Assembly (NCBI GenBank): GCA_030617485.1
Contig: JAUWVK010000087.1
Location: 1 to 6,681 of the forward strand
Reading direction: 5' to 3'
Length of the DNA: 6,681 nt
From: Gammaproteobacteria bacterium
Lineage (GTDB): Bacteria > Pseudomonadota > Gammaproteobacteria > SZUA-152
The notes beneath the pieces are model-generated. The model was not told where the DNA came from. It searched no databases and saw nothing but the letters and a program-made list of their open reading frames with translations. Position 1 is the first letter of the stretch; each line of letters starts with the position of its first letter. Both the position numbers and the translations under genes were made by a program. Of this stretch, positions 1 to 5,163 are shown piece by piece.

Positions 1-491
1 ACTTTTTGTTTTGTGAGATCAAACCCCGTTACCACGGCGTAGTGCCAGGCTGGTGCCCAGGATAAACCAAGATTTTGTAATACCAGTACCGGGTTGCCGG
101 CAGAGACTTCTTTAAATAGCGATTGTAGGTTTGGGTCGATGCGGTATGCGATTCGTCCATGACGCCGACTGGCAGCCAGAATTTCAAGTTGCAACGAACC
201 TTTGCGGGCAGGAATATAAATTTCTGGAACCAGTTCCAGCGGTGATACGTCTACTCCGGATTCCTGTAAAACCGTTGCCAGTGCTGCGGGTCCACATTGG
301 TATTTTTTTTGCGGATAGAATGGAACCTGTGTGAGTTCGTGTTTTTGCGGTAATGCCTGCGGATGATCCAGCAGCTGTTGTTTAAGTAACTGTGACGTTT
401 GTGGTGTGCTGGCGCAACCGGTGAGAACACTGATGAGGAGGACACAAAAAAATAGGCCACCCCAAAAAGGGGTGGCCTGTGGTTTAAGCAT
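1..491 (-). CDS. PA2778-like C39-family cysteine peptidase lipoprotein (3' part outside window)
   Basis: Predicted outer-envelope lipoprotein with a papain-like C39 peptidase fold. Translation of the minus strand from ATG 491-489 gives 163 residues before the window edge. Residues 13-25 are a hydrophobic signal segment ending in the lipobox LTGC, with the lipidated Cys at 26. The mature part contains VPFYPQKKYQCGPAAL, which places the catalytic Cys at 66, and WHYAVV with the catalytic His at 150. These are the paired C39 signatures. PA2778-family proteins are longer, with a C-terminal repeat region expected beyond this edge. The start lies 5 nt after the stop of the PA2779-like gene, so the two are co-transcribed. 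The ribosome site is weak, which suggests translational coupling. The start codon is fixed because no other in-frame start precedes the lipobox. The natural substrate is unknown. An A8 run (codons 61-63) and a terminator-like hairpin in codons 5-16 are notable. Confidence 0.82.
   Translation of the reverse strand, partial: MLKPQATPFWGGLFFCVLLISVLTGCASTPQTSQLLKQQLLDHPQALPQKHELTQVPFYPQKKYQCGPAALATVLQESGVDVSPLELVPEIYIPARKGSLQLEILAASRRHGRIAYRIDPNLQSLFKEVSAGNPVLVLQNLGLSWAPAWHYAVVTGFDLTKQK
446..478 (-). terminator. Intrinsic terminator-like hairpin inside the start of the peptidase gene
   Basis: On the minus strand the arms AGGCCACCCC (478-469) and GGGGTGGCCT (463-454) pair perfectly over 10 bp around a TTTTT loop. 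They are followed by A and then seven T (452-446). This is a textbook Rho-independent terminator for transcripts coming from the PA2779-like gene. However, it lies 14 nt inside the next gene and encodes part of its signal peptide (about residues 5-16). It probably attenuates transcription between the two operon members. Translation through the hairpin could open it. Confidence 0.75.
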
Positions 492-496
492 GAAAT

Positions 497-904
497 TTAC
501 CGGGCTGTTTTCTTGACGAATGGGAAGATGTCGGTGTAACCCGTTATATCAGTAATCAAAAGTACAACGAAGATAAAAGCAGCAGTACCTAGAAAGCTAA
601 AACCGCCGGCAGGCATTTGATCAAACTGCTCATTCAGCATAGCCACTTCTTCATCAGTCAGACTGGAAACCCGATCCTGAAGCTGGACTGGGTCCACGCC
701 TGCGCTGCGAAGTTGGTCAGCCAGATCAGCGCGGCTTAATGTTTCTATTAAATGTGCTCTGTCAGATTGGGTTTGTGTGCTTGAAATAACCTGGTCGGTA
801 CCAATCATTCCTGCCTGAGCAACAGGAGCAAATATTGCAAATGGGGCAAAGCAGATAAGCATGGCTCTGGCGATATTTCGGGTCACAGTCTTTGGTAATT
901 TCAT
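497..904 (-). CDS. PA2779-family small membrane protein
   Basis: This 135-residue exported protein resembles the PA2779 family, whose function is not established. Residues 1-31 form a signal peptide with a basic start, a hydrophobic core and an AQA cleavage motif, after which the mature chain begins GMIGT. Residues about 48-95 are a charged helical region (IETLSRADLADQL, then LTDEEVAMLNEQF). Residues 102-118 form a single transmembrane helix. The tail LITDITGYTDIFPF followed by a basic end (VKKTAR) is the most family-like part. A good Shine-Dalgarno GAGGA lies 9 nt before ATG 904-902. The gene heads a minus-strand operon with the C39-like lipoprotein peptidase, the same pairing as PA2779-PA2778. 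This suggests the two act together at the envelope, possibly with this protein as substrate or anchor, but that is inference. Confidence 0.8.
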   Translation of the reverse strand: MKLPKTVTRNIARAMLICFAPFAIFAPVAQAGMIGTDQVISSTQTQSDRAHLIETLSRADLADQLRSAGVDPVQLQDRVSSLTDEEVAMLNEQFDQMPAGGFSFLGTAAFIFVVLLITDITGYTDIFPFVKKTAR

Positions 905-1083
905 GTCGGCAATTCCTCGTAGGTTATTTTATTGAGTACCAGGTTTTTTTTGATTAATTGTTTTCGATTCCGCCCACTGTTTAACACTCATTAAAACACG
1001 TATTTAGCATACCTGTTATTGCACAGTTTAAGTGTATCTGCAATTAGTTAGTGTGGGCATAGCTCACAAAACAGGGGAAGTAG

Positions 1084-1102
1084 CCTTAAGTTTCCCTTAA
1101 GG
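1084..1102. repeat. CCTTAAG inverted repeat (possible operator)
   Basis: CCTTAAG (1084-1090) and CTTAAGG (1096-1102) are perfect 7-bp arms around TTTCC. Each arm also contains the palindrome CTTAAG, so the site reads as two direct CCTTAAG copies as well. It lies about 180 bp upstream of the PA2779-like start with no T-run behind it. A protein-binding site is therefore likelier than a terminator. The regulator is unknown. Confidence 0.35.
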
Positions 1103-1268
1103 TTCAGAAAAATTCCTATGCTAGTCTGATTTTAATTATTGTACTAAATTGATGGGTTTTACATTAGAAGTGATTTAGATGTGGTGTGAATAGCAGTCTG
1201 GCTTATATGGGTTACACTTTATATAGTAATTTATGCTTTCACTGTGTAACTGGTGGTGCAAGTCGGGG

Positions 1269-1274
1269 TATAAT
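1269..1274 (+). promoter_or_regulatory. Possible -10 element for the diguanylate cyclase gene
   Basis: A perfect TATAAT lies 156 bp before the cyclase ATG. No good -35 sits 16-18 bp upstream (GTAACT at 17 bp), and there is no extended TG. If it is real, the promoter would need an activator and would give a leader of about 150 nt. Confidence 0.25.
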
Positions 1275-1305
1275 AAGCGTCAAAATTATAACAATAAGTG
1301 TTTGC

Positions 1306-1323
1306 GTCAGCAGAAATGCTGGC
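1306..1323 (+). other. GAAA-tetraloop hairpin in the presumed cyclase leader
   Basis: GTCAGCA (1306-1312) pairs with TGCTGGC (1317-1323) over 7 bp, including one G-U pair, around a GAAA loop. This is a GNRA-type, stable RNA hairpin. It falls in the presumed 5' leader of the cyclase mRNA. I do not recognise a c-di-GMP riboswitch here. Confidence 0.3.
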
Positions 1324-1430
1324 ATGCAGTATTCGTTTGGGGTTGTGTGTCTTGTAGTGCAGCTTTTTCTACAGCGGTTTTGCCGGTTTTGTGGGGTTGT
1401 ATGCAGTGATGCCTGAGTAAGAGGCTAAAA

Positions 1431-2804
1431 ATGGACAATGGGGAAAAGGATCGCCAGCACCCGCCAGTTTTAAACAAGGTGCTTGCATTGTTAGACGACC
1501 TGAAGGTATCTCCTTCGGGCGCTATCATCTACGGCCACATCGAGCAGATGTTGTCAGAGATGAATGACGACCACCATAAAACAGAAGAGGCGTATGCCAG
1601 TTTTCTAGATATGTTGATGGAAGCCTGTATCTCCCTGATACCGGCAGATTCTCCTTTGCATACCCATTTGCGTTTAGTGCAATTACGGTTGACTCCCCCT
1701 TTGTCTGTATCTGAATTGGGTGTGCTTAACCGCTCTGTTGAGGCTGTTGCTGATGAGCTAGCAAAATCCGGTAGTCTTCGCGGTCATGATTTTGCGCCGG
1801 CGCTTACTCCGGTTATTGAACGCTTTAGTGGCGTAACGCATAAAAGAGCATCCGTAACACACGAGCCGTCAGTACAGCAGAACACATCAGAGTCCTCTCC
1901 TGCTAAACCCGCTTCGGGTGAAATCATGGCAGAATTTCGTGCCAATACAGCTTATCGCGCACACCTCGATGAAAAACGTGACGAGATGCAAAAGCTCCAG
2001 CGTGATTTTGTTTCGCAAATGAGCGAAGCGATAACCGAGAGTGAGACTTTTGGTCGTGTTCTTGAAGAAGCCCTGGATACATTACAAAAGTCACCATCGA
2101 TGGATGATCTGGAAATGCGTCGCAGTGAGCTGGTTAAAGCCATGGAAGAAATGACAGAAGGTCATAGGACCCTGGATGAAAAGTTTTCCCGGGCACAGGA
2201 ATATCTCAGCATTATTGAAGATGACAACCAGCAGCTTAACGAAGAGCTGGATCGAGTTCGTTTGTTGAGCCTTACCGATGAATTAACCAGCTTGCCGAAC
2301 AGACGAGCCTTTATGCGTCGTCTGGAGGATGAGGTGAGTCGTGTGCAGCGTCATGGGTATCCCCTGGGGCTGGTCTTAATGGATCTGGATCATTTCAAAT
2401 CTATTAACGATCTACGCGGCCATGCAGCGGGTGACGAAGTATTGCGGTCTTACTCCAAGGAAATTCTTTCCATTTTCCGCCATCATGATTTGGTGGCGCG
2501 TTATGGTGGTGAAGAATTTGCCGTGATACTACCCAACACCAAGCAAGAAGGTGTGATTGCCGCCCTTAATAAGGTTCGTCAGCGTGTGGAGGAAGTGGCC
2601 GAATTGAGGGGTTCAGAAACATTCGAGCTACCAACCTTTTCTGCCGGGGTAGCAGAATTTAGACCGGGTGAAACCCCAAGTACACTCATTGAACGCGCAG
2701 ACTCTGCCCTGTATGCGGCGAAACGTAAGGGCCGCAATTGCACAGAAATTAGTGGCGAAGAACAAGAGATGGATAGCCATTCCCCTGCTGGCGCTGCCGG
2801 TTAA
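1431..2804 (+). CDS. Cytoplasmic coiled-coil diguanylate cyclase (GGDEF domain)
   Basis: This 457-residue protein makes cyclic di-GMP from two GTP. The GGDEF domain spans about 279-440: TDELTSLPNRRAF from 282, the metal-binding MDLDHFK at 317-323, and the active-site loop RYGGEEF with GGEEF at 359-363. An intact inhibitory I-site RHHD (350-353) lies five residues before the loop, so product inhibition is expected. No EAL domain is present. Residues about 165-278 are charged and helical, consistent with a coiled coil driving dimerisation. Residues 1-135 form a helical region I cannot assign, joined by a polar linker (about 140-162, rich in S, T, P, E). There is no signal peptide or membrane helix, so the protein is cytosolic. 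A Shine-Dalgarno AGAGG sits 6 nt before the ATG. A short GCCT/AGGC pair (1411-1425) could partly mask it. The signal sensed is unknown, and neighbouring genes do not reveal it. Confidence 0.9.
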   Translation: MDNGEKDRQHPPVLNKVLALLDDLKVSPSGAIIYGHIEQMLSEMNDDHHKTEEAYASFLDMLMEACISLIPADSPLHTHLRLVQLRLTPPLSVSELGVLNRSVEAVADELAKSGSLRGHDFAPALTPVIERFSGVTHKRASVTHEPSVQQNTSESSPAKPASGEIMAEFRANTAYRAHLDEKRDEMQKLQRDFVSQMSEAITESETFGRVLEEALDTLQKSPSMDDLEMRRSELVKAMEEMTEGHRTLDEKFSRAQEYLSIIEDDNQQLNEELDRVRLLSLTDELTSLPNRRAFMRRLEDEVSRVQRHGYPLGLVLMDLDHFKSINDLRGHAAGDEVLRSYSKEILSIFRHHDLVARYGGEEFAVILPNTKQEGVIAALNKVRQRVEEVAELRGSETFELPTFSAGVAEFRPGETPSTLIERADSALYAAKRKGRNCTEISGEEQEMDSHSPAGAAG

Positions 2805-2861
2805 TTTTCGATTCTTCAATTCTCTGTACTCGTTTTACCCTGTTTCCCGTTTGTAGTGCAT

Positions 2862-2873
2862 AGTCTGCAGACT
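2862..2873. repeat. 12-bp perfect palindrome upstream of pncC
   Basis: AGTCTGCAGACT is a perfect palindrome 24 bp before the pncC start, in the 93-bp gap after the cyclase gene. It could be a small operator or chance. I see no clear promoter or terminator in this gap. Confidence 0.25.
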
Positions 2874-2897
2874 TGTTGATCAGGTCTGGGTTACGCT

Positions 2898-3389
2898 ATG
2901 CCCATGGACCTCTCTCAACTTTCCCAACATCTGGGTAACACACTTTTATCCAAAGACTGGAAGCTGGCCTGTGCCGAATCCTGTACCGGAGGTGGCATAG
3001 CCGCTGCCGTTACTGAAGTTGCCGGCAGTTCCCAATGGTTTGATCGCGGTTTTGTCACCTATTCCAATCAGGCCAAGCAGGACATGCTGGGGGTGGCTAA
3101 AGAGACTCTGGAAAACCACGGTGCCGTCAGTGAGCAAACGGTACGGGAAATGGTAGCCGGGGCGTTGTCACGCAGTGCAGCTCAGGCCAGCGTGGCCGTG
3201 AGTGGGATCGCCGGGCCGGGTGGTGGTACTGCCGAGAAACCGGTGGGAACCGTATATATAGCCTGGCAGATTGAAGGACAGGAGCCTGTGGTGCGCACCG
3301 AGCACTTTGGTGGTGACAGGACTTCCGTTCGTGAGCAAACCGTACTGTCTGCCTTGCAGGGATTGTTGAGTGTCATCGAGCCGAGTTGA
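2898..3389 (+). CDS. pncC: Nicotinamide-nucleotide amidase (CinA C-terminal domain protein)
   Basis: PncC deamidates nicotinamide mononucleotide to nicotinic acid mononucleotide, recycling the NMN released by NAD-dependent DNA ligase. The 163-residue protein is the stand-alone CinA C-terminal domain, without the N-terminal molybdopterin-like domain of full CinA. Family motifs are present: LACAESCTGGG (23-33) with the nucleophile region around S28, FVTYSNQAK (52-60) with conserved Y55 and K60, and SGIAGPGGG (102-110) followed by KPVGTVYIAW. The length is normal for the short form. The Shine-Dalgarno is weak. A second in-frame ATG at 2904 would remove two residues. The gene overlaps the start of thpR by 20 nt, so the two are an operon. 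pncC next to recA is a common gammaproteobacterial order; here two genes separate them. Confidence 0.93.
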   Translation: MPMDLSQLSQHLGNTLLSKDWKLACAESCTGGGIAAAVTEVAGSSQWFDRGFVTYSNQAKQDMLGVAKETLENHGAVSEQTVREMVAGALSRSAAQASVAVSGIAGPGGGTAEKPVGTVYIAWQIEGQEPVVRTEHFGGDRTSVREQTVLSALQGLLSVIEPS

Positions 3390-3960
3390 AAGCGGGGCTG
3401 AAAAACAATCAGCGGAGCAGAAAGTTCAGCGGTTGTTTTTTGCCTTATGGCCGGATGAAGTCGTAAGGGAACAGCTAAGACAGTGCCAGCAACTCAAGTC
3501 ATTCAGCCAATCGCTTCAGCATCATCCTGGCAGTCGAGCAGTCTTTCCTGGCAATTTCCATATTACCCTCGCTTTCCTGGGTAACGTAAATGTAAATCAA
3601 CGAGCCTGCGTGGAACAAATTGCGAATACTATTCAATGTTCCTCCTTCAAGCTCACCATTAATAATGCAGGTTACTGGCACAAGCCTCGCATTCTTTGGG
3701 TTGGGCCGAGCGAGATGCCAAAAGCTCTCGTGAATCTGGCGACGGCGCTACGGGATGGGGCTATAGAGTGTGGAGTGCAAATGGATATGCGGCCTTACAA
3801 TGCCCACGTGACACTTATGCGCAAAATCGCTCGGTTGCCTGAAGGATTGGCCATTCGTCCTTTTCCCTGGGTCGCAAAGCGTTTTGTGCTCATTGAGTCG
3901 ATCACTCGGCCGGAAGGCGTACGGTATGAGGTTATCAGGGAATGGGAGCTTGAGGGCTAG
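3370..3960 (+). CDS. thpR: RNA 2',3'-cyclic phosphodiesterase / 2'-5' RNA ligase (2H phosphoesterase)
   Basis: ThpR-family enzymes hydrolyse 2',3'-cyclic phosphate RNA ends and can reversibly join 2'-5' RNA links in vitro; their cellular role is unclear. The 196-residue protein has the two diagnostic HxTx motifs, HITL at 64-67 in HITLAFLG and HVTL at 146-149, spaced as in the 2H fold. The family's usual opening RLFFALWPD begins at about residue 21, so this protein carries a polar N-terminal extension. I chose the GTG at 3370 because AGGGA (3358-3362) sits 7 nt upstream and no good start lies closer to RLFFAL; the extension therefore follows from the overlap with pncC. The 20-nt overlap suggests coupled translation. 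The C-terminal stop falls in an inverted repeat shared with the convergent regulator gene. Confidence 0.9.
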   Translation: MSSSRVESGAEKQSAEQKVQRLFFALWPDEVVREQLRQCQQLKSFSQSLQHHPGSRAVFPGNFHITLAFLGNVNVNQRACVEQIANTIQCSSFKLTINNAGYWHKPRILWVGPSEMPKALVNLATALRDGAIECGVQMDMRPYNAHVTLMRKIARLPEGLAIRPFPWVAKRFVLIESITRPEGVRYEVIREWELEG

Positions 3961-4008
3961 CTCCATTTGTTTAGAGTTTTGCTCTAAACACTAAGGGCGC
4001 AGCCCTCA
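3951..4008. terminator. Nested inverted repeat between convergent genes (probable bidirectional terminator)
   Basis: The inner stem pairs TGTTTAGAG (3968-3976) with CTCTAAACA (3982-3990), 9 bp around TTTTG. The outer stem pairs TGAGGGCT (3951-3958) with AGCCCTCA (4001-4008), 8 bp, and includes the last codons of thpR and the stop codon of the WYL gene. A competing small hairpin, AGGGC/GCCCT (3994-4006), also exists. No T-run follows on either strand, so termination would be non-canonical or Rho-assisted. Confidence 0.5.
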
Positions 4009-4878
4009 TAGAAACGCCCAACCCGCAAAGGGCTCTATCTCATTCCGGTTGAGCACAATGAGCTGGTGGGCATCCGGGTTCATGCTGTGATCAATGCTGG
4101 TGTCCACAGAGAGCCGCTGTAATACGTAGGCAATCAAAGCACGCCGAGTCTGTATTTCAATCAATCCATCTTCGCAATGATAATCCACCAGTAGGCTGTC
4201 TCGTTTTTGTTCGCTTAATTGAGGATGGGGAGCCAGCTTTAGTGTCACCAGTTCCATCCAGTCATCATCATACTGGGGGCTGGATTCTGCTGTTTCGGGT
4301 AAAACCTGGGCGTCCACAAATCGTGACAGGACGAAATCGCGAAAATCATAGGTTTCTACATTATAGGCCCGTACATGCCAGCGAAGACCAGTATTGACCA
4401 GTGAATGGGGTTCGAGAATCCGCTCCTGTGCGCTTTCGCGGCTGGAAAGTGAGTGGTAACTCACTTGCAGCTTGTTGCGGTTACGAATGGAGCGAATGAT
4501 TTGCGCCAGCACGGCCCTGTCTGGCAAGCGGTTGGGCAGGGGCAATGTATCCACCGAAATGCCGTAAATGGGCTCATCGCCATAAGGACCGTTTGCCGCG
4601 GCCAGGTTGGCGGCGATCATGGGCAATACACCGGCAGGTGAGAGGGCGGCAAACAAGGGCTCAAAGTCTTCATTGGGCACGAATCCAAACACGTTGTGGC
4701 GATAGGTCAGGTTGTCCGGTGCCAGTTGGCCGTAGAGCTTGAGATCCTTGGTAGCAGCCGCATCAGAGATAGCAAAGGCCCTGGCTACGTCGCTGCGGCT
4801 TATCAGACCCGTGTAATAGGCTGTGATTTCAATGTACTGCAGCCGTTGCCGGGTAGCCCATTTGATGTTGTCTGTCAT
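4006..4878 (-). CDS. WYL-domain transcriptional regulator of the BrxR/CapW type
   Basis: This 290-residue DNA-binding regulator has a winged helix-turn-helix at about 10-68: RQRLQYIEITAYYTGLISR, then DVARAFAISDAAATKDLKLY and LAPDNLTY. The WYL domain spans about 120-190, with LEPHSLVNTGLRWHVRAYN (155-173) followed by FRDFVLSRF. A C-terminal WCX-like region of about 100 residues follows. This order and the RWHVRAY form of the motif match BrxR/CapW repressors, usually found at the head of BREX or CBASS defence loci. No defence gene is visible here. WYL domains are ligand sensors, and in PafBC and DriD the ligand is single-stranded DNA. The start at 4878 is preferred because AAGGA lies 4 nt upstream; an upstream ATG at 4896 would add six residues with a poor ribosome site. 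The gene diverges from recA and converges on thpR. Autorepression is likely by family analogy. Confidence 0.87.
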   Translation of the reverse strand: MTDNIKWATRQRLQYIEITAYYTGLISRSDVARAFAISDAAATKDLKLYGQLAPDNLTYRHNVFGFVPNEDFEPLFAALSPAGVLPMIAANLAAANGPYGDEPIYGISVDTLPLPNRLPDRAVLAQIIRSIRNRNKLQVSYHSLSSRESAQERILEPHSLVNTGLRWHVRAYNVETYDFRDFVLSRFVDAQVLPETAESSPQYDDDWMELVTLKLAPHPQLSEQKRDSLLVDYHCEDGLIEIQTRRALIAYVLQRLSVDTSIDHSMNPDAHQLIVLNRNEIEPFAGWAFL

Positions 4879-4922
4879 CTTATCCTTTGAAATCATTAAC
4901 TATTTTGGGTTATTCCCAGTAT

Positions 4923-4945
4923 TCTGAGCCCTGACTCAGATGAGT
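4923..4945. promoter_or_regulatory. Overlapping palindromes at the predicted WYL transcription start (candidate operator)
   Basis: TCTGAG (4923-4928) and CTCAGA (4935-4940) are perfect arms 6 bp apart. Overlapping them, ACTCA (4934-4938) and TGAGT (4941-4945) are perfect arms 2 bp apart. Both cover the predicted start site and touch the -10 box, the usual place for an autorepressor to bind. Assignment to the WYL protein is inference. Confidence 0.4.
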
Positions 4946-4971
4946 ATAAGGGAATGCCATTTGAGCCTCAA
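4943..4971 (-). promoter_or_regulatory. Predicted sigma-70 promoter of the WYL regulator gene
   Basis: On the minus strand TTGAGG (4971-4966, 4 of 6 to consensus) is followed by exactly 17 bp and TATACT (4948-4943, 5 of 6). Transcription would begin near 4936, giving a leader of about 58 nt. This is the best minus-strand promoter in the gap. Confidence 0.6.
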
Positions 4972-4985
4972 TAAAAACTAGTAGA

Positions 4986-5016
4986 TAGTATAAAATACTA
5001 AGGTGATAAAAAGTAT
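4986..5016. promoter_or_regulatory. TAGTAT-AAA-ATACTA palindrome plus extra AGTAT half-site upstream of recA
   Basis: A perfect 15-bp palindrome (4986-5000) is followed by another AGTAT (5012-5016) that touches the predicted recA -35. On the minus strand the palindrome reads TTAG-N7-TACTA. This is one base wider than the TTAG-N6-TACTA LexA site reported for Xanthomonadales. It may bind LexA or the WYL repressor; neither is shown. Confidence 0.45.
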
Positions 5017-5044
5017 TGACACTATAAGATATATAGCCTAATGT
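5016..5044 (+). promoter_or_regulatory. Predicted recA promoter
   Basis: A perfect -35 TTGACA (5016-5021), a 17-bp spacer and TAATGT (5039-5044) are present. The -10 keeps the three most conserved bases (T, A and final T). Transcription would start near 5051, leaving a leader of about 110 nt. An alternative -10-like TATAAA/TAAAAT (4989-4996) lies inside the palindrome but lacks a good -35. Confidence 0.55.
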
Positions 5045-5150
5045 GTCGTTCAACAAGGCAGTAGATCAGGTTGGTTAAAAATAATCGGCTGGCAGTAAAG
5101 GCCATTTGAAGGCGGCAACAGTTCAGCCACAAACAATTAAATGATGGTTT

Positions 5151-5159
5151 AGGAGGAGG
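5151..5159 (+). promoter_or_regulatory. Very strong double Shine-Dalgarno of recA
   Basis: Overlapping AGGAGG copies at 5151-5156 and 5154-5159 lie 7 and 4 nt before the recA ATG at 5164. They fix the start and predict high translation, as expected for an abundant protein. Confidence 0.85.
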
Positions 5160-5163
5160 TAGC

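Larger units (their letters stand above)
905..1430. other. Non-coding divergent region between the PA2779-like gene and the diguanylate cyclase gene
   Basis: These 526 bp contain no convincing gene. They must hold the minus-strand promoter for the PA2779-like operon and probably a plus-strand promoter for the cyclase, but I see no clear paired -35/-10 for either. Structure visible by eye: an ATTGCA (1018-1023) / TGCAAT (1039-1044) inverted repeat, a CCTTAAG hairpin (1084-1102), an isolated TATAAT (1269-1274), a GAAA-capped hairpin (1306-1323) and a tandem 9-mer CGGTTTTGC/CGGTTTTGT (1375-1392). The composition is AT-rich on the left and T/G-rich on the right. Confidence 0.6.

Noticed and set aside
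251..460. Minus-strand frame of 69 codons overlapping the peptidase
   Set aside because: It is the wrong frame. The neighbouring frame carries the lipobox and the C39 Cys and His motifs and continues to the window edge.
1051..1072. CRP-like site TGTGG...TCACA
   Set aside because: The half-sites are 7 bp apart instead of 6, and one is imperfect.
1186..1416. Plus-strand open frame of 76 codons starting with GTG
   Set aside because: No ribosome site, odd Cys/Val-rich composition and no recognisable motif. It lies in a region that reads as control DNA.
1261..1430. c-di-GMP riboswitch in the cyclase leader
   Set aside because: A hairpin with a GAAA loop is present, but I could not find the second helix or the conserved GEMM core.
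4006..4896. Defence locus (BREX or CBASS) driven by the WYL regulator
   Set aside because: The regulator type fits, but no methylase, nucleotidyltransferase, ATPase or effector gene is in the window. The neighbours are housekeeping genes.
4879..5163. Classical LexA box CTGT-N8-ACAG before recA
   Set aside because: Read on both strands without a match. The single ACAG (near 5118) has no CTGT at the required distance.
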